Source: Nectonema munidae (Eukaryota > Nematomorpha > Nectonematoida > Nectonematidae). Taken from it: DNA of 64,000 nucleotides. The position numbers and the translations under genes were made by a program. The DNA lies in assembly GCA_030549495.1 (NCBI GenBank), contig JAUIRK010000097.1:186001-250000 (forward strand), given 5' to 3'. The notes below the pieces were generated by a model. It saw only the letters and a list, made by a program, of their open reading frames with translations, was not told the DNA's origin and did not search any database. Positions 25,001 through 47,412 of this stretch are shown one piece after another; the stretch's first letter is position 1, and each line of letters starts with the position of its first letter.

Positions 25001-26664
25001 AACAGATTCAAATCTAAAAATCTTTTTTTTTAAAGTTTTCAATTTATTTTTTGCTGAGCAAATTATTTGGGACAGTGCTGAAATTAACCATTGCTTTACC
25101 GCATTTCTAGTGATTTATATTTAATTTTTATTATATATTTCTATTTAGTTCTCGCTTATCATTCATTATGGACGTTACGCGACGTAAACGTGCAGCTATT
25201 ATATCTCTTAGAAAACATACTGATAATACTCTCAGACAGATTTCTGAATGTCTAGGCGTAGCAAAATCGACTGTGGGACGTCTTGTAAAGAAGTTTGAAG
25301 ATACTGGTCACATGGAGGCAGAGAGAAGAGGAAACTGTTGAAGAAAACGCAAAACAACACCACGCGATGACAAATTCTTGCTAAGAATCAGTAAAATACA
25401 TCCACAGAAGACAAGCCAAGATCTTACAAGAGATTTATTGGCATCAGGAATAAATATTGATTCATCAGGCCGTCGTAGGCTTTTCGCCGCTGGTAGGCTT
25501 GCCAGAAAACCATTGAAAAAGCAACTGTTAACACCTGCCATGAAAAGAAAACGGCTTCAGTGGGCACGCGATCATAAAAACTGGGATGTAGATGCCTGAG
25601 CAATCTCATATTTTCGGATGAAGCACATTTTGAAGTTCATGGCCACCGATCTTCGGTAGTGAGACGAAGTGTGAACGAGCCTCTACAAGATGGACACATT
25701 CAGCAAGCCCCAAGACATCCACCTAAAAAGATGTTTTGGGGAAGTTTCACTGCTAAAGGTCCAGGAAGACTTATACTAGTCGAAGGAATGAGGAACAGCG
25801 ATAAGTACATGGATATCTTGCTTCCTACTGTAGAAAAAGACATGGAGGGGCTATTTTTCAGCAAGACCTTGCCCGGTGTCACGCATCGAAAAAAATGAAG
25901 GTATTCTTCGAAATAACTGGTCTATCTGTTCTACCATGGCCTGGGAACTCGTCGCACATCAATCCAATTGAAAATTTGTGGGCTATAGTTAAACGCAGAA
26001 TCGAGAGAGAAGATTGTTCAACTATGGAAAAGCTTATTTCAGCCATTATCAAAACTGGTAAAATCAATGCCAACGCGTGTGAGAATGGTCATACAGGTCA
26101 AAGGTGGACATATTTTTTTTATTAAATATGAATGATATAATAAACTCTTTACACTTGTTTGTTTTTTTTTATTTTTCCCACCACTGTCCCAATTAATTTT
26201 GGCAAGACAAATGTTATGCAATGCCCCTCCGCTCTTAATAATATTAAATAATAATTTATCATTAAGGAAAGTGAAATGCCATTTTAAAGAATAATCTTAC
26301 AAAATGAATGATAGCTTTCAGATGTGTTTTACATTATATATTTGAAGTCGTGCTTACGCTTCCACGAAAATACTTCATTGTAGCTTTATCTGAATACGTT
26401 TTCTTTTTGATTTTGTTAGACGCACTTATGTATCGTTGTGTTAAAAATAGGTTGCTCGAGCCGGAAGATTTGGCACAAAAGGACTTTCGATTACTTTTGT
26501 TTCAGATTCTGCAGAAGCAAAGACCTTAAATGATGTTCAGCAACGTTTTGATGTCAGTATCACAGAATTGCCATCCAAAATAGATGTTACGTCATACAGT
26601 AATTTTATATTCTCGAATATTTTGAATAATCTTTCACTTTTTACTTTTAGTTGAAAGTCGTTAA
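13075..26664 (+). CDS. UAP56/DDX39B-type DECD-box RNA helicase, nine coding exons
   Basis: Coding exons: 13075-13279, 16376-16503, 16553-16829, 16884-17002, 21609-21740, 21802-21911, 23945-24089, 26451-26598, 26651-26664. They sum to 1278 nt (425 residues plus stop), close to the family length, with GT-AG junctions and phases that agree throughout. Motifs: AKSGMGKT (Walker A, residues 87-94), TPGRI (170-174), DECD (194-197, the UAP56 signature in place of DEAD), SAT (226-228), [10 protein letters not shown] (371-380), ending YIESR. UAP56 (Hel25E in flies) is a nuclear ATPase used in spliceosome assembly and TREX mRNA export. Large introns 1, 4, 6 and 7 are filled with transposon remains, while introns 2, 3 and 5 are about 50-60 bp. 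All motifs are intact, so I take it as functional, though a second diverged copy elsewhere in the genome cannot be excluded. Confidence 0.93.
13302..14794 (-). mobile_element. Merlin-like (IS1595/IS1016-type) DNA transposon inside helicase intron 1
   Basis: The ends are TTAACCCTTTCGTGACTAG (from 13302) and CTGGTCACGAAAGGGTTAA (to 14794). The inverted similarity extends inward for about 110 bp, including GGATCAAGTGTARAATYTGACTCCAGAAA at both ends. Minus-strand coding remains match the Merlin DDE transposase: [12 protein letters not shown] then IDESCFSHK (first D), [40 protein letters not shown] (second D), [18 protein letters not shown] then KSYW where the catalytic E is expected. A stop replaces the residue before IDES and a frameshift follows EIVR, so it is dead. 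TTAA flanks are usual for piggyBac, not Merlin; see findings. Confidence 0.72.
15051..15284 (-). mobile_element. hAT dimerisation-domain fragment
   Basis: The 77-codon minus-strand frame has [20 protein letters not shown] followed by [11 protein letters not shown], the hAT C-terminal block. It resembles the domain at 7440-7630 on the other strand, so both derive from related families. It lies in helicase intron 1, antisense to the gene. Confidence 0.68.
15796..16131. mobile_element. hAT-type MITE with 8 bp target duplication
   Basis: The 336 bp element begins CAGTGGTTTTTT and ends AAAAACCACTG. It is flanked by GACTAGGC (15788-15795) and GACCAGGC (16132-16139), 7 of 8 matching, the 8 bp duplication expected of hAT transposition. 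No coding capacity. It sits just before helicase exon 2. Confidence 0.8.
17539..17601 (-). repeat. intron repeat, copy A (inverted relative to 18884-18952)
   Basis: Read on the minus strand it contains GAAGGACGCACTTAAAGTAAA, aligned at roughly 70% with 18884-18952 on the plus strand over about 65 bp. The copies may be ends of a decayed element about 1.4 kb long within helicase intron 4. A CCCATTAATGTCCATAAAAA end next to TTAA (17758-17761) lies just to the right and could be a piggyBac-like terminus. Confidence 0.45.
18884..18952 (+). repeat. intron repeat, copy B
   Basis: Contains GAAAGGACGCGTTTAAAGTA; the plus-strand partner of the inverted copy at 17539-17601. Function unknown. Confidence 0.45.
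19819..20700 (-). mobile_element. IS630/Tc1-like transposase remains
   Basis: On the minus strand the pieces run in order: an HTH region ([30 protein letters not shown] near 20600), then SVFR(L)DEVGF-type sequence with the first catalytic D near 20310, [40 protein letters not shown], and near 19930 the C-terminal [20 protein letters not shown] with the last acidic residue. Stops and frameshifts are frequent. It is in helicase intron 4, antisense to the gene. The exact family within the IS630-Tc1-mariner group is not settled. Confidence 0.62.
21934..22495. mobile_element. MITE-like element in helicase intron 6
   Basis: Termini CTCCTACTACACTGAAAATT (left) and the reverse complement of AATTTTAACGGCAGTAGGAG (right) match at 16 of 20 positions. 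Matching CCACCC motifs lie just inside both ends. No ORF and no clear target duplication. Confidence 0.45.
25045..26210 (+). mobile_element. Tc1-like transposon, inactive, in helicase intron 7
   Basis: Both ends carry a GGGACAGTG-containing inverted repeat (TTATTTGGGACAGTG at left, CACTGTCCCAATTAA at right). The transposase starts at ATG 25168 with an HTH ([20 protein letters not shown]), continues with [15 protein letters not shown] (first D, near 25610), [14 protein letters not shown] (second D, near 25860) and [18 protein letters not shown] (E, near 25955), the DD34E layout of Tc1. A stop after RRGNC (near 25338) and at least two frameshifts (near 25595 and 25855) break it. Size of about 1.16 kb is less than the usual 1.3-1.6 kb. 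Confidence 0.8.
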
Positions 26665-26757
26665 AAGAAGGATGAACTTTTTGATCTTACAGCGAAATAA
26701 TACTTTTGTAAATATTATTTTTGATTTTATATAAACATACTTAAAATTTGTTAGTTA

Positions 26758-26763
26758 AATAAA
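26758..26763 (+). terminator. possible polyadenylation signal of the helicase gene
   Basis: AATAAA lies 94 bp after the helicase stop codon in T-rich DNA. Position is plausible for a short 3' UTR; no transcript evidence. Confidence 0.45.
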
Positions 26764-26764
26764 A

Positions 26765-28598
26765 AATGTTCTCTGAAACTTTATCCTTATTTATTTAAAA
26801 AGCTTTACTTGTACAAAGAAAATTTTTCGGCAATTGATTTTTTCATAATGTATCTTTTATTAATTTTTGGAAAAAATGGAACATAGGTTTCGTTTTTAGT
26901 GAGTATTTTTACGTTTACATATGCGAGAAACTTGACATCATGATCTGAATCAACATCAAGACTTTAAAGTCGATTTACGTTTGGAAATATAAAAAAGATT
27001 CCATTCACCTCTACTGATATATCACTATATTTGAGAAACATAATAACGTTTTGCAGCGATTGCTATTATAATCTTATTTATAATTCCATGGAGAAATATT
27101 GCAATGAAATTTTTTTTATTTCCTTGAATTTAAAAAGGATATAACGCAAACTATTGAAAAGGATTCAAACGAATGGCAGAAAAACAATTAAAAATAAAAA
27201 TTCAAAACACGTGAATTATACTCAAATATGCCCTCTCTAAAATTTATTAGTTTAAAAGAGTAATTAAAAAAATAGAGCATTGTAAAATTTTCACAAAAGT
27301 ATTTTGTGTTGATCGCGACACTTTTCTATCTAAAAGAACTCAAAAATTATTCCGTTTTTGGCTGGGTTTCTCTTTTTGGTAAGTGCAGCAACCGTACCTT
27401 CTACCTACATATTCCAATCAATTTTACTTTGTCGAATTAGATTTTTGATCTGGGGATTAATTTTCCTAGATATTTCTGCAAGGGATAACTGAATTAATTG
27501 TCTCGCCATTATTATTTTTCAAAAATGTTGACGTATTAGCAGCTAGCAGTGTTTTCCATATTTTTTTCGTACCTAACCCTTTTTGATAACATAAAATTCC
27601 TCAGACTGCACAACCCTGATTTTTAGAGAGATGAGCTCAAGTATGACAAAATTGCTGATATTAGGAAATTAGAAAGTATTTGTCCCAACAGTTAAAGCTA
27701 CTACTATATTGTTGTTCTTGCATTTCTTCGTTGACAGCCTTTTCAACGAATTCCAAAAACTTGCTGTAAATCATCAGGAAGATGATGCGTTGAAATGAAG
27801 ACACATTCTTTTTCCAGTTTATCAAAGAAAGCCTTGATAACAGGGTTCACAGGAAATTAAGAAAAAGTCAGCAGGGCATTTTTAAAAAAAAATCAGGTAA
27901 AATCGAATTCCGTGCACAATGGCAAGAGAATTTTATAGATTGCTTAATTTTTTTTACTAATTTTTGCTCTTTAGCGTATAGAACATATAAAGTATATTGT
28001 CAATTCAGTTGGTACTTTGGTCTTGTTCTCTATAGCTAAGATAGTTTATTTAGGCAAGAATTGAAAAAAAGTAAATATTAATCCTCCCTTAAATGAATTT
28101 ATAATTAACTAGCAACGTTTTTTATATACAGTACTCATTAAGATAAAAAAATGTCTTCTTTTATAAGATATTTGAAACAAACAATCTAACGTAATGAGAT
28201 TTCTAAACTGCCTTTTATTTTTATAATTAGATAAAGTCAAAAGAAGCGATTCAGTACTACTATGCCTTTTGTAAGCAAATCATCGAGCTGGGAATTTTTA
28301 GTACAGTAGCCAATTTAACATTATCAGTCCTGTCAATTTACTAAGAAATGGTTCGGAATAAGACATGAGAGAATAAAGAGTCAGTCAGTTCTGAATTTAA
28401 GATGTCAATCGGACCTGCTTTGATACCGTGTAGTGATTTCATTACATTAGTAAAATTGAACTTTTTGAGATTAGAAACTACGCAAGAAATCATGCTGTTT
28501 CTTCAAATTATTATCAGGCAATGCGTTTAAGTTCTCAACATACATTCCATTTTTCAAGAAATGTTTGCAAAACATTAGCCAAAAAATGGTGAATTTAG
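26765..28598. other. intergenic stretch, nothing identified
   Basis: No long frame and no recognised repeat. The minus strand around 27750-27850 (NPVIKAFFDKLEKECVFIS) and near 28540 (MYVENLNALPDNNLKKQ) looks weakly protein-like and may be decayed transposon coding, but I cannot name it. Confidence 0.3.
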
Positions 28599-29281
28599 TT
28601 AACCCTCACAAGACCAAGCATGCTTTTTACTCCACGCTATTTATCAATAGATCTAGCTATTATCAAAAATATATCTGACATCCTCAAAAAACAACATGTA
28701 AATTTTTTTCTTGGTTTCATCTAAATTATTTGAAAATAAAAAATATCATATCTGTTGTTTTTTGGTCATTTTGTTACTTCGTGGTGAATTTGTAGATGGC
28801 GTTAATTTTGATATTTTAATCGAAATTTCAATTAACAGAAGCTTATACACTTAATGGTATGTTTTTCAATAAAAATAACAAATATAAATTATAATAATAA
28901 ATTCTTTGTATTTCTTAAAATTTTTTGAAATTTTATGAAAATCTGTGAACGAACCATTTGCAATACTCAACAAGTATCATCGGCGTCAACTTTGAGGAGA
29001 AATAAAAGGATTAACTCCAAACTGATATCAAAGTCGAGTTTTAGTGAAATTATAATTGAAAAATGACAAAAGAATGAGGACGGGTAAGGAACTAACAAAA
29101 TTAGGTTGGCGACAATTCTGAACGATCTTTTATATAATGCTATATAAAAACTATAAATTAAAAATTATACTATCACAAAACAGGATTTTATTACAAAAAA
29201 CGAAATTTTATAAATAAAAATTTTATAACTTTTATTTCAATAAAAACATTATATAAATAATTGTGAATCTTAAAAAAAATT

Positions 29282-30866
29282 TCATTTACAATTTGAACAA
29301 ATGTAATAGGTATGTTTTTTACATATGTGTTTTTTGCACGCATCACACTTTCTCGTACCCCTGGTTCTAGATTGCTTCGAATCCAAATAACAAAATCCTC
29401 TACTACTCTGTGTTTCGCTAGGCAACTCTTGATCCTCGAATCCATAAAAATTCAGTAAACTGCGAATACTGTAAACTGCAAAGCTGAGCCTTTGGCACAG
29501 CTCTAAAGAAAGATCTATCATGAAAAATTTTCTGCCCCCTTTTTCGTACTTGGAAATTTTTCTGGACAATTACGTTTTACTATTATCCAGCTATTGTGCA
29601 CGGCTATATCTAAGTAATTACTAAAAATAGCCATTGTCCGCCTTCTTGAGGATATATAAGTAGAATATGACCTGAGTATTTGGTTGGTTTTATCTACTCC
29701 TCCCTTGAATTGATTATAAAAAATAATTGTCTCGGGTTACGTACCAACTAATTCAATTTCGCTGTGCATGTTTCGGAGGAATGTAAGCAGTAAGTGAACA
29801 GTAATTTGTATATAAAAATTTTGATTCAGTTTCAACAAGGCCTAGCTGTTGTAAGTTTTTAGGTCTGAAAATATGTGGTATGAAAACGCGGTTAGACCTG
29901 ACTGTCCCACATATTGTAATGCCCCTGGAAGTTGCCCATACACATAAATCATGTGAAGTAAAAAATCTGTCCGTAATAACTCCACATCCTAAAGGTATAT
30001 TAGAATCAGTAACTAACCTTTTGACAATGTTAGTACCCCCAAAATTGCTTTTATCGCTTAACCCAGAAATATAAATCTCTGTTTTCAGTATGTAAAGAGA
30101 CATAGCATCTGTACAGTGATATACCTTAATTCCGTATCGACCAGACTTAGAAGGATCATAAATTTTGATTCTACAATTACCTCTAAATTTGACAAGTTGT
30201 TCATCAATTGTCACATAATCTTGAGGAACGAAAAAATGTGAGCTATTAGAATAAAAAAAGTGGTGCATATATCTTATAACAGATATTTTGTCATTTTCAT
30301 TACGCTCGTTTTTTTTATCAAAACAAATGAAAGAGTGGATAAGCATAAACATGTTTCGTGTCATAGAAGCTCTAAGAAAAGGTTCGCATATTTAATTTTA
30401 ATATATTGTCCCATATGTATTAAACATTTAAAATATGCCATGAAATCAGAAAGTTGAAACTTTTCAAAAGTAGAACGCAAAAATTCATATTTAGGAGATT
30501 CCAGACTAAAAATTTAGTTGCATAGCAAAAAATAATATAAAAAACGACAAAACTAACGAAATGTTTTGACGCATTTTCTCTTTGGTGCAGTTGAAAATAT
30601 GCAAAAAAACTTCTGTGGTAAAAAACAGTTCAAAAATTTCAAGAGAACAACTAAGAGATGAAGCACTGCTTGCAGGACCAGGTGGGCTTTGATATACATT
30701 TCAAATATTTTGGTTGAGAGAGTTTTTGGGATCTAGAAGAATCCCAAAAATACTCAGTATTATCTGTTTCTATGAGTGAATCGCGAAGTGAATCTTCAGA
30801 AGCAGATGTTGAATCCAATTCAGAAAATGAAGTACTTGTGGTCTCACTAGAAGAAGAAGAACCCAT
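29282..30866 (-). pseudogene. piggyBac transposase, frameshifted
   Basis: Reading on the minus strand: a Ser/Glu-rich N-terminus (MGSSSSSETTSTSFSELDS at 30866), a diverged middle, then 30364-29753 with SHFFVPQDYVTIDEQLVKFR (first catalytic D), SGRYGIKVYHCTDA, and GCGVITDRFFTSHDL (second D). In another frame near 29690 is NQFKGGVDKTNQILRSY (third D) and LDIAVHNSWII, and at 29345-29285 the C-terminal cysteine-rich domain (KCDACKKHICKKHTYYICSN). All three catalytic aspartates survive. The frame is broken by a stop after CFIS and frameshifts near 30365, 29750 and 29550, so it is inactive. Confidence 0.82.
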
Positions 30867-31603
30867 GGAAAAAAGTAAGTTTGAAAAAAAAACTTTGATT
30901 GGAAGGAAAATCTGGATGGAGAAAGAAGTTAATTTTTATTCCAAATGAAGTTCAAGTGAAATAAATCAATATAAGAAACACTATCTTTTTCACAGTAGAA
31001 AGAAGTTTCAAATTTTCATTGATAAAAATCAAAAGTAATGTGATGGCAGTTATTCATCGATAATAATCTGAGCACGTTGTTTATCACACTTTATGTAATA
31101 AAATCAATAAGCCACTGTATATATATTTTTTTATATTTCTCCATTTGCTCCGAGCTATCAAATAACCAAGAAAAGTATACGTAGATATTACGCCATATGA
31201 TCTCTACTTTTTTATTGTTAGTATGATGGCTCAATACACCATTCATGCACAGATCACATAGGCTAGCTTATAAATAGCAGGTCCCCTTCATAACGTTGTC
31301 TGTATCTGGTAAATGATTTGATTGTTATTGTGTAATTGATAAATCTTTGTATACGACCATATAGAAAAAGCATGATACATGACAATTTATACTCCACATC
31401 AGCAAATTTTTTAGTTCCAAAGTTTTTGTGAGAGTAATCCAGGGAATGAAGAAAAAACTAGTTATATACAGTTAAAATAACATTTCATCTTGTGGATTAA
31501 CGCCATTCAAAAAATGAAAAAATTGATATAATTTTTTCATACAAAAATATTTTCATATTTTTATAGGAAATTTTTTGAAATTGATATCATTAGTCAAAAA
31601 TTA

Positions 31604-33719
31604 CACTGCCCTACATTTAACATTTTTTTATGTTGTCTGAAATATTCGAACAAATTTTGGATATTTTTATATGCTGAATTCAAAAATTAAGCTTATTTAA
31701 TCTGATTAGCTCTTGATTTTTGACAATTTTTTTTTATTTTTGGTTTTAGCCTCATTTTTTATGTTGATAGTCTAATAAAATAAGATATAAAAAATGAATA
31801 CATTTCATTATTAAATAAAAAAAATACAAAAAAAAAAAATTTATTTAAAAAAAGATCTTTTGATAGATTTTCTTTTATGTATATGCCCAATATTGCCTCT
31901 CTTCAGACACAAACAGTAGTCTGCAAGCATGTTTATGTTCCATAAACCTTGGTACCTTTCTTCCATTACTTTGATGTCCTAATGGAATCGCTCACCTTGT
32001 TCCTCACTATAATCACCACAATTTTGAGGAAAGAAATCAAGGTGAGAGTCCAGAAAATGAATTTTGAGTGATATTCTGACTCCAAGTGACTTATAAATTT
32101 GAAGTAGTTCTGCAACAATATTTTTGTAATCTGTGCTACGATTGTTACCGAGGAAGTTTTCGGTAAGGGATTTGAATCAATTCCATGCTTTTTTTCTTTG
32201 TCATTCATACACATTTCAAATCTTTTATCCTTCATAAGTTCTCTGATCCCTGGACCATCAAAAATTCCTGCTTTTATCCTAAGAAATACGAAAGATTCGC
32301 TTTCATCATCTAAGGCTTTGACAAAGTTTTTCATGAGTCCCAGTTTGATGTGTAGAGGAGGTAGCAAAATTTTGTCTGCCGGAACAATAGGGTTGGATAT
32401 AACATTATGACTCCCCTTCTTGAATTCTACCCTTGGTGGCCATTCTTTCTTAACATAATGTAGAGTCAGCTCTGCTATCCCAGAGACATAAAAAGCATGA
32501 GAATTTTGTATATCTTCCTTGCAATCCCATTAATATACCCACAATCTTAAAACAAAATATAAATATTTAAATCTCCACAAATCAGTCACTGATGCTCTTC
32601 ATATTTTAAAGCTGAAATAATGCACTTTATGTCGTCAAAGTTTTCTTTGATGCTCACTGAATGTGCAAGAGGAATAGAAGCAAAACTATTTCCCATGTTT
32701 AGCAAAACCGCTTTGAAAAGAGAAGAATCTAGGAACAATCGTTTGAATTGTATTTCACTCCTAAATTTTGAATAAGTTTTTCTACGTTTGTGCAATACAC
32801 AAATCATGAGTTGCTGTTGTAGGCAAAAAATTCTTTAAACTCTTTTTCTCTCTCTCTGAACCAAGCAAATTTAGTTTACCGGAGCCAACAAATTATTTTC
32901 TTTTAATCTGCATCCCAATATTTGAGCAGATTCTTTGGAGAGCTAAATCTCTGACCAAGTCATTCAGCTTTGCTTGACTCATAAGAACAGGATTGGAATT
33001 CTCAGAATCACAAGTAAAAGACTTGTCTGAGTATGAATCATCACTGTCAATATCATCGTCATTTGAACTTGAACAATCAATTATATTTAAGGGCCGAGGT
33101 GGTACAGGCACATCTAAACTATGGCAAACAGGTTTTATTGCAGAATTCACATCTGGATAAATAACTGACGTTTTTTTCTTTTTGTTAATACCTTTCAAAT
33201 TTGTTAAACAAAAATAACAATCTTCAAAATGATCTCTTTGTTCCCACCAAACCATTGGTATGCCAAATCGCAACTCATTTTATTTTCCATCAACCCATTT
33301 TCTCAAGTTTCAACACATGTTCTACAGCTGATATGAGGTGCAAATGCCTTATCCTGGTCACCCAGCTTAACACCAAAATATGCATAGGATTTTTTAACAA
33401 ACTTTGTAATTTTTGACACTTGGTCTGGAAAACTTACTTTTCAGCAAATATAACAGAACCAGTTTGGATCGTTTGGACACTTTCTATTCATTTATATTTA
33501 ATTCTAAAGCAAAAATAATGTTATTATTTCACAAAAAAGCTAAAAAAAACAATATTTTAAAATAGCTAAAACAAAAAAAACTAATAAATTATAAATCATT
33601 GAATTACGAAAAAAGTAGAGCTAATCAAACCAAATGAGTTACATAATCGAAATCAGCATCAAAATTTGACCCAGTATTTGTATAGAAAACTCTGACAACA
33701 AATTTGATGTAGACCAGTG
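31604..33719 (-). mobile_element. CACTG-ended DNA transposon with 3 bp TTA duplication (candidate undescribed family)
   Basis: The left end is CACTGCCCTACATTTAA and the right end, reversed, CACTGGTCTACATCAAA. The inverted similarity continues inward for about 120 bp (for example TTGTC near +30 and TGATTAGCTCT near +110 on both arms). The element is flanked on both sides by TTA (31601-31603 and 33720-33722). CACTG termini with a 3 bp duplication are known from the CACTA/CMC group. The element is 2116 bp and its only gene-like content is the minus-strand frame set at 31841-33491. It is inserted in the piggyBac copy. Confidence 0.68.
31841..33491 (-). pseudogene. putative transposase of the CACTG element (arthropod 'uncharacterized' family), broken
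   Basis: Read on the minus strand from ATG 33491: NRKCPNDPNWFCYIC and FAPHISCRTC give paired cysteines of a ZAD-like zinc finger, with GVKLGDQDKAF between. Then FGIPMVWWEQRDHFEDCYFC near 33270 (another C..C), YPDVNSAIKPVCHSLDVPVP, an acidic linker (33100-33000), and near 32370 LLPPLHIKLGLMKNFVKALD, then GIFDGPGIRELMKDKRFE, SHLDFFPQNCGDYSEEQGER near 32040 followed by FH, and MLADYCLCLKRGNIGHIH near 31900. I recall homologues annotated as uncharacterized proteins in many arthropods. The SEEQGERFH block resembles the SE...E..H region of CMC transposases; that link is inference. Several frameshifts and stops (after CYIC, after CVET, before DIKVMEER) make this copy dead. Confidence 0.6.
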
Positions 33720-33869
33720 TTATCTTTCTCTAATTTCATTTAAATCAACATTCATGCTGTTTTTCTTTTGCTATTTAAAAAAAAGAGGTAAAACAATCAA
33801 GTGGAGTTTTTCTCCAACTACTGGACCTTCGTGTAAGTTTAATATACCTGGTCTTGCGAGGGAAGAAGA

Positions 33870-35110
33870 AAATTTTTAGGAGATAGCACAACGAAAACTG
33901 AGTCCAAAAATATATTTTATTGAAAATATTCTAGGAAATAATTTTTAGTCCTCAGCTACAAATATGATTGACATTTTCACACTCTAATTGCCAAAAATTA
34001 GTCCAGAAATAAAATCAATGTTTGATTTATAAAAAATGTGGATGAATGTTTTTTGTGACATTCTCAGGCGCAAACCGCAAATTTGATTGGTCCTCCTCAC
34101 ACTTTTAAAAATCCTAATTGCGAAAGCCAAGTCGAGAAATGAAATCAGCTTGATTGATTTGGCGTTAAATTTAAAAGTTGGTTTTAGGGATTCTAACTTT
34201 ATAATGACTGAGCATTATGAATTCAAGTTTAAGTAACATATTTAAATAAAATTCTTACATACTAGCTCAAGATAAATATTTCATTCAGTCAACCTAGTTT
34301 TAATCCTAAAATCATAAGAGTTTTGTTTTTTTCTCTGATGCAAAAAGCTTGTTTAACATGATTGTTCAAGCCCCAATTTCACTGAAAGAATTAACTTTAA
34401 AACTATCATTGATATAGTTGACAATATCATATATATATATAGATTTACTGAACGATAAATTTCATAAGAAAGTCTATTATTGGTAAAGTTGACAACATAA
34501 ATCCCGTTATTTCTCAATTGTGTACAAAAGATACAACACCATCCTTGTTGAATCAGATGGTGACACCTTTTCATTGGAAGAAGCTTGAAAGAAACTACGC
34601 TTTATCTTCTATGAAACTTGAAATAATCTTTAAGTACAAAAATGGGGTGATTTGTACTTTGTTCTCCCAAATAATAAACAAAAGTAAGATTTTCTGCCAA
34701 TCCTAAAAAATAATTGTCCTTACAATAATATGAATTCAGGACGAAACAATGTTCATGTTGGTATATCAAGCTTGAATCGTGACTACAATTCTCAAGAACT
34801 GCTTCATAACATTATCAGCCGAAACCGAGATCTATGTTTAAATCAAGAAAAGTGTAGCCAGGAAAGGTTACTGGTAGATTTTACCATGAGGTGTCACATT
34901 TACCATAAGGGGCACGGTTCGTGGCTCATTCTGGGTAGATGTTTTTTGTTGTGGACGCTTTTTTATGTTAAATATTTTAAAGCTTTTACAAAAATAACTT
35001 TTGATGTATTGAAAAAGTATGAAAAAATTTTTTTATATAAAATATTAGTTTATATATGTCGAAAATTTAATATTCTGTGACACGGAGGACTTTAAAAACA
35101 AAAAAATGAT
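33870..35110. other. no gene; degenerate tandem duplication near 33950-34190
   Basis: Two diverged copies of a roughly 115 bp unit follow each other around 33955-34055 and 34067-34170 (shared CTCAG...AAAT.TGATTG, CACAC, CTAATTGC, TC.AGAAAT.AAATCA). Otherwise AT-rich DNA with only short frames. Confidence 0.35.
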
Positions 35111-35111
35111 T

Positions 35112-35256
35112 GTTTTTTTAGTAATGGTATTGTTCATTAAGGAGGATTTTTAAATAAGGAAAAATGTGAAATGTTTTTTAAGGGTAATGGTATTGTTCCC
35201 AAAGAGGATTTTTAAATAAGGAAAAATGTGAATGTTTTTTAAGGGTAATGGTAAAA
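35112..35256. repeat. tandem repeat, about 62 bp unit, roughly 2.3 copies
   Basis: The unit includes GGATTTTTAAATAAGGAAAA and TTTTTTAAGGGTAATGGTAT. Full copies start near 35150 and 35212, with a partial copy at 35112. Adjacent copies are almost identical, pointing to recent duplication or slippage. Confidence 0.8.
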
Positions 35257-36322
35257 CATTGAATATTCCTATATACACGGAAATATACGTAATGTGTTCC
35301 CTAATATACGTTGTATATTATCAATCAGCATACAATATATTACTGATCAATATATTCATGATACACTATCGCATTATCCAAAACGCATCAAATGCGGATA
35401 TCAAATTTGACATCCTAGCGAATATCAGAATTCATTTTTTTAGTGTAAGCGGATATCATAATAGCTATTCTGAGCAAATTTTTGCGGATATCCGATACAT
35501 CTATAATATATATTATTCTTGATATAATTTTATATTGGTAGTTCAATTTTAGCAAGTAAAAAGACTTAAAAAGAAAAAATGGGGAATAAATTTATTACAA
35601 AACACAACAACATTATACCATCATCAATTTCTTGATTGTTTTTGATATTAATTCATTATTTGATAAATAAAAAAGAATGTTTAACATATAAAAGAAATGA
35701 ATGTTTGGAATGTTTATGAAAATTAACACAATTTGGTTGTTTTTCGCTATCGCTGAAAGTGGCGACAGGACTCGAAGAAAGATAGAAAATGATGCAGAAA
35801 GTATATATGTTATTAAATTAATCAATGGCGTATTATAGCAAATAAAAAGACGAGAATCATCTAACAGATGGGAAAAGACAAATAATTGCACAGAACGTAT
35901 TTGGCGTTATTCATTACAGTGAAATGTTAGGGAAAAAGAAAATCGTTCATACACACAAACTTTGAATTTAAAATCATAAAAGTGTCCTGAAGTTTAAAAT
36001 AGGGAAGATGATAAAGGAGTATGGGGGGATTTAGTGGAGTGGATGCAGGGCAGCAATGTATAACAAGGAGAAGACAAATGGAAAGAAAAATACCACACAA
36101 CACTGAAAAACGATGAAAAGTATGGAATGTTATGCTAGGAGGCGTGTTCGATTGGAATTGAGAAGAGTACACATTTATGGCAAGCGCCGAAATTTTGTAT
36201 TTCAGAAATGTGGGAAATAGCAGTACATATGGAAGAAGAAGCAGGCGTGTAACATTAAATGACAGTGTAGTTGACTTGTTAGGTGGTGTAAAGGCTGTCG
36301 TTGCTGCTTCCTTTCTTGCGAT

Positions 36323-47412
<11,090 letters not shown>

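Larger units (their letters stand above)
28603..33862 (-). mobile_element. piggyBac element carrying a nested transposon
   Basis: The left end is TTAA (28599-28602) followed by CCCTCACAAGACCAAGCAT. The right end, reversed, is CCCTCGCAAGACCAGGTAT (to 33862), matching 16 of 19. The TTAA expected after the right end is not there (AAGA), so that side has changed or the pairing is between two related copies. Inside are a minus-strand piggyBac transposase (29282-30866) and a separate nested element (31604-33719). Without the nested element the piggyBac copy would be about 3.1 kb, a normal size. Confidence 0.65.

Noticed and set aside
28603-33862. A two-gene piggyBac carrying the uncharacterized protein as cargo
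   Set aside because: The inner gene has its own inverted ends and TTA duplication, so nesting is the simpler reading.
35112-35256. CRISPR-like array
   Set aside because: Units are contiguous with no unique spacers, in a eukaryotic genome; a simple tandem duplication.
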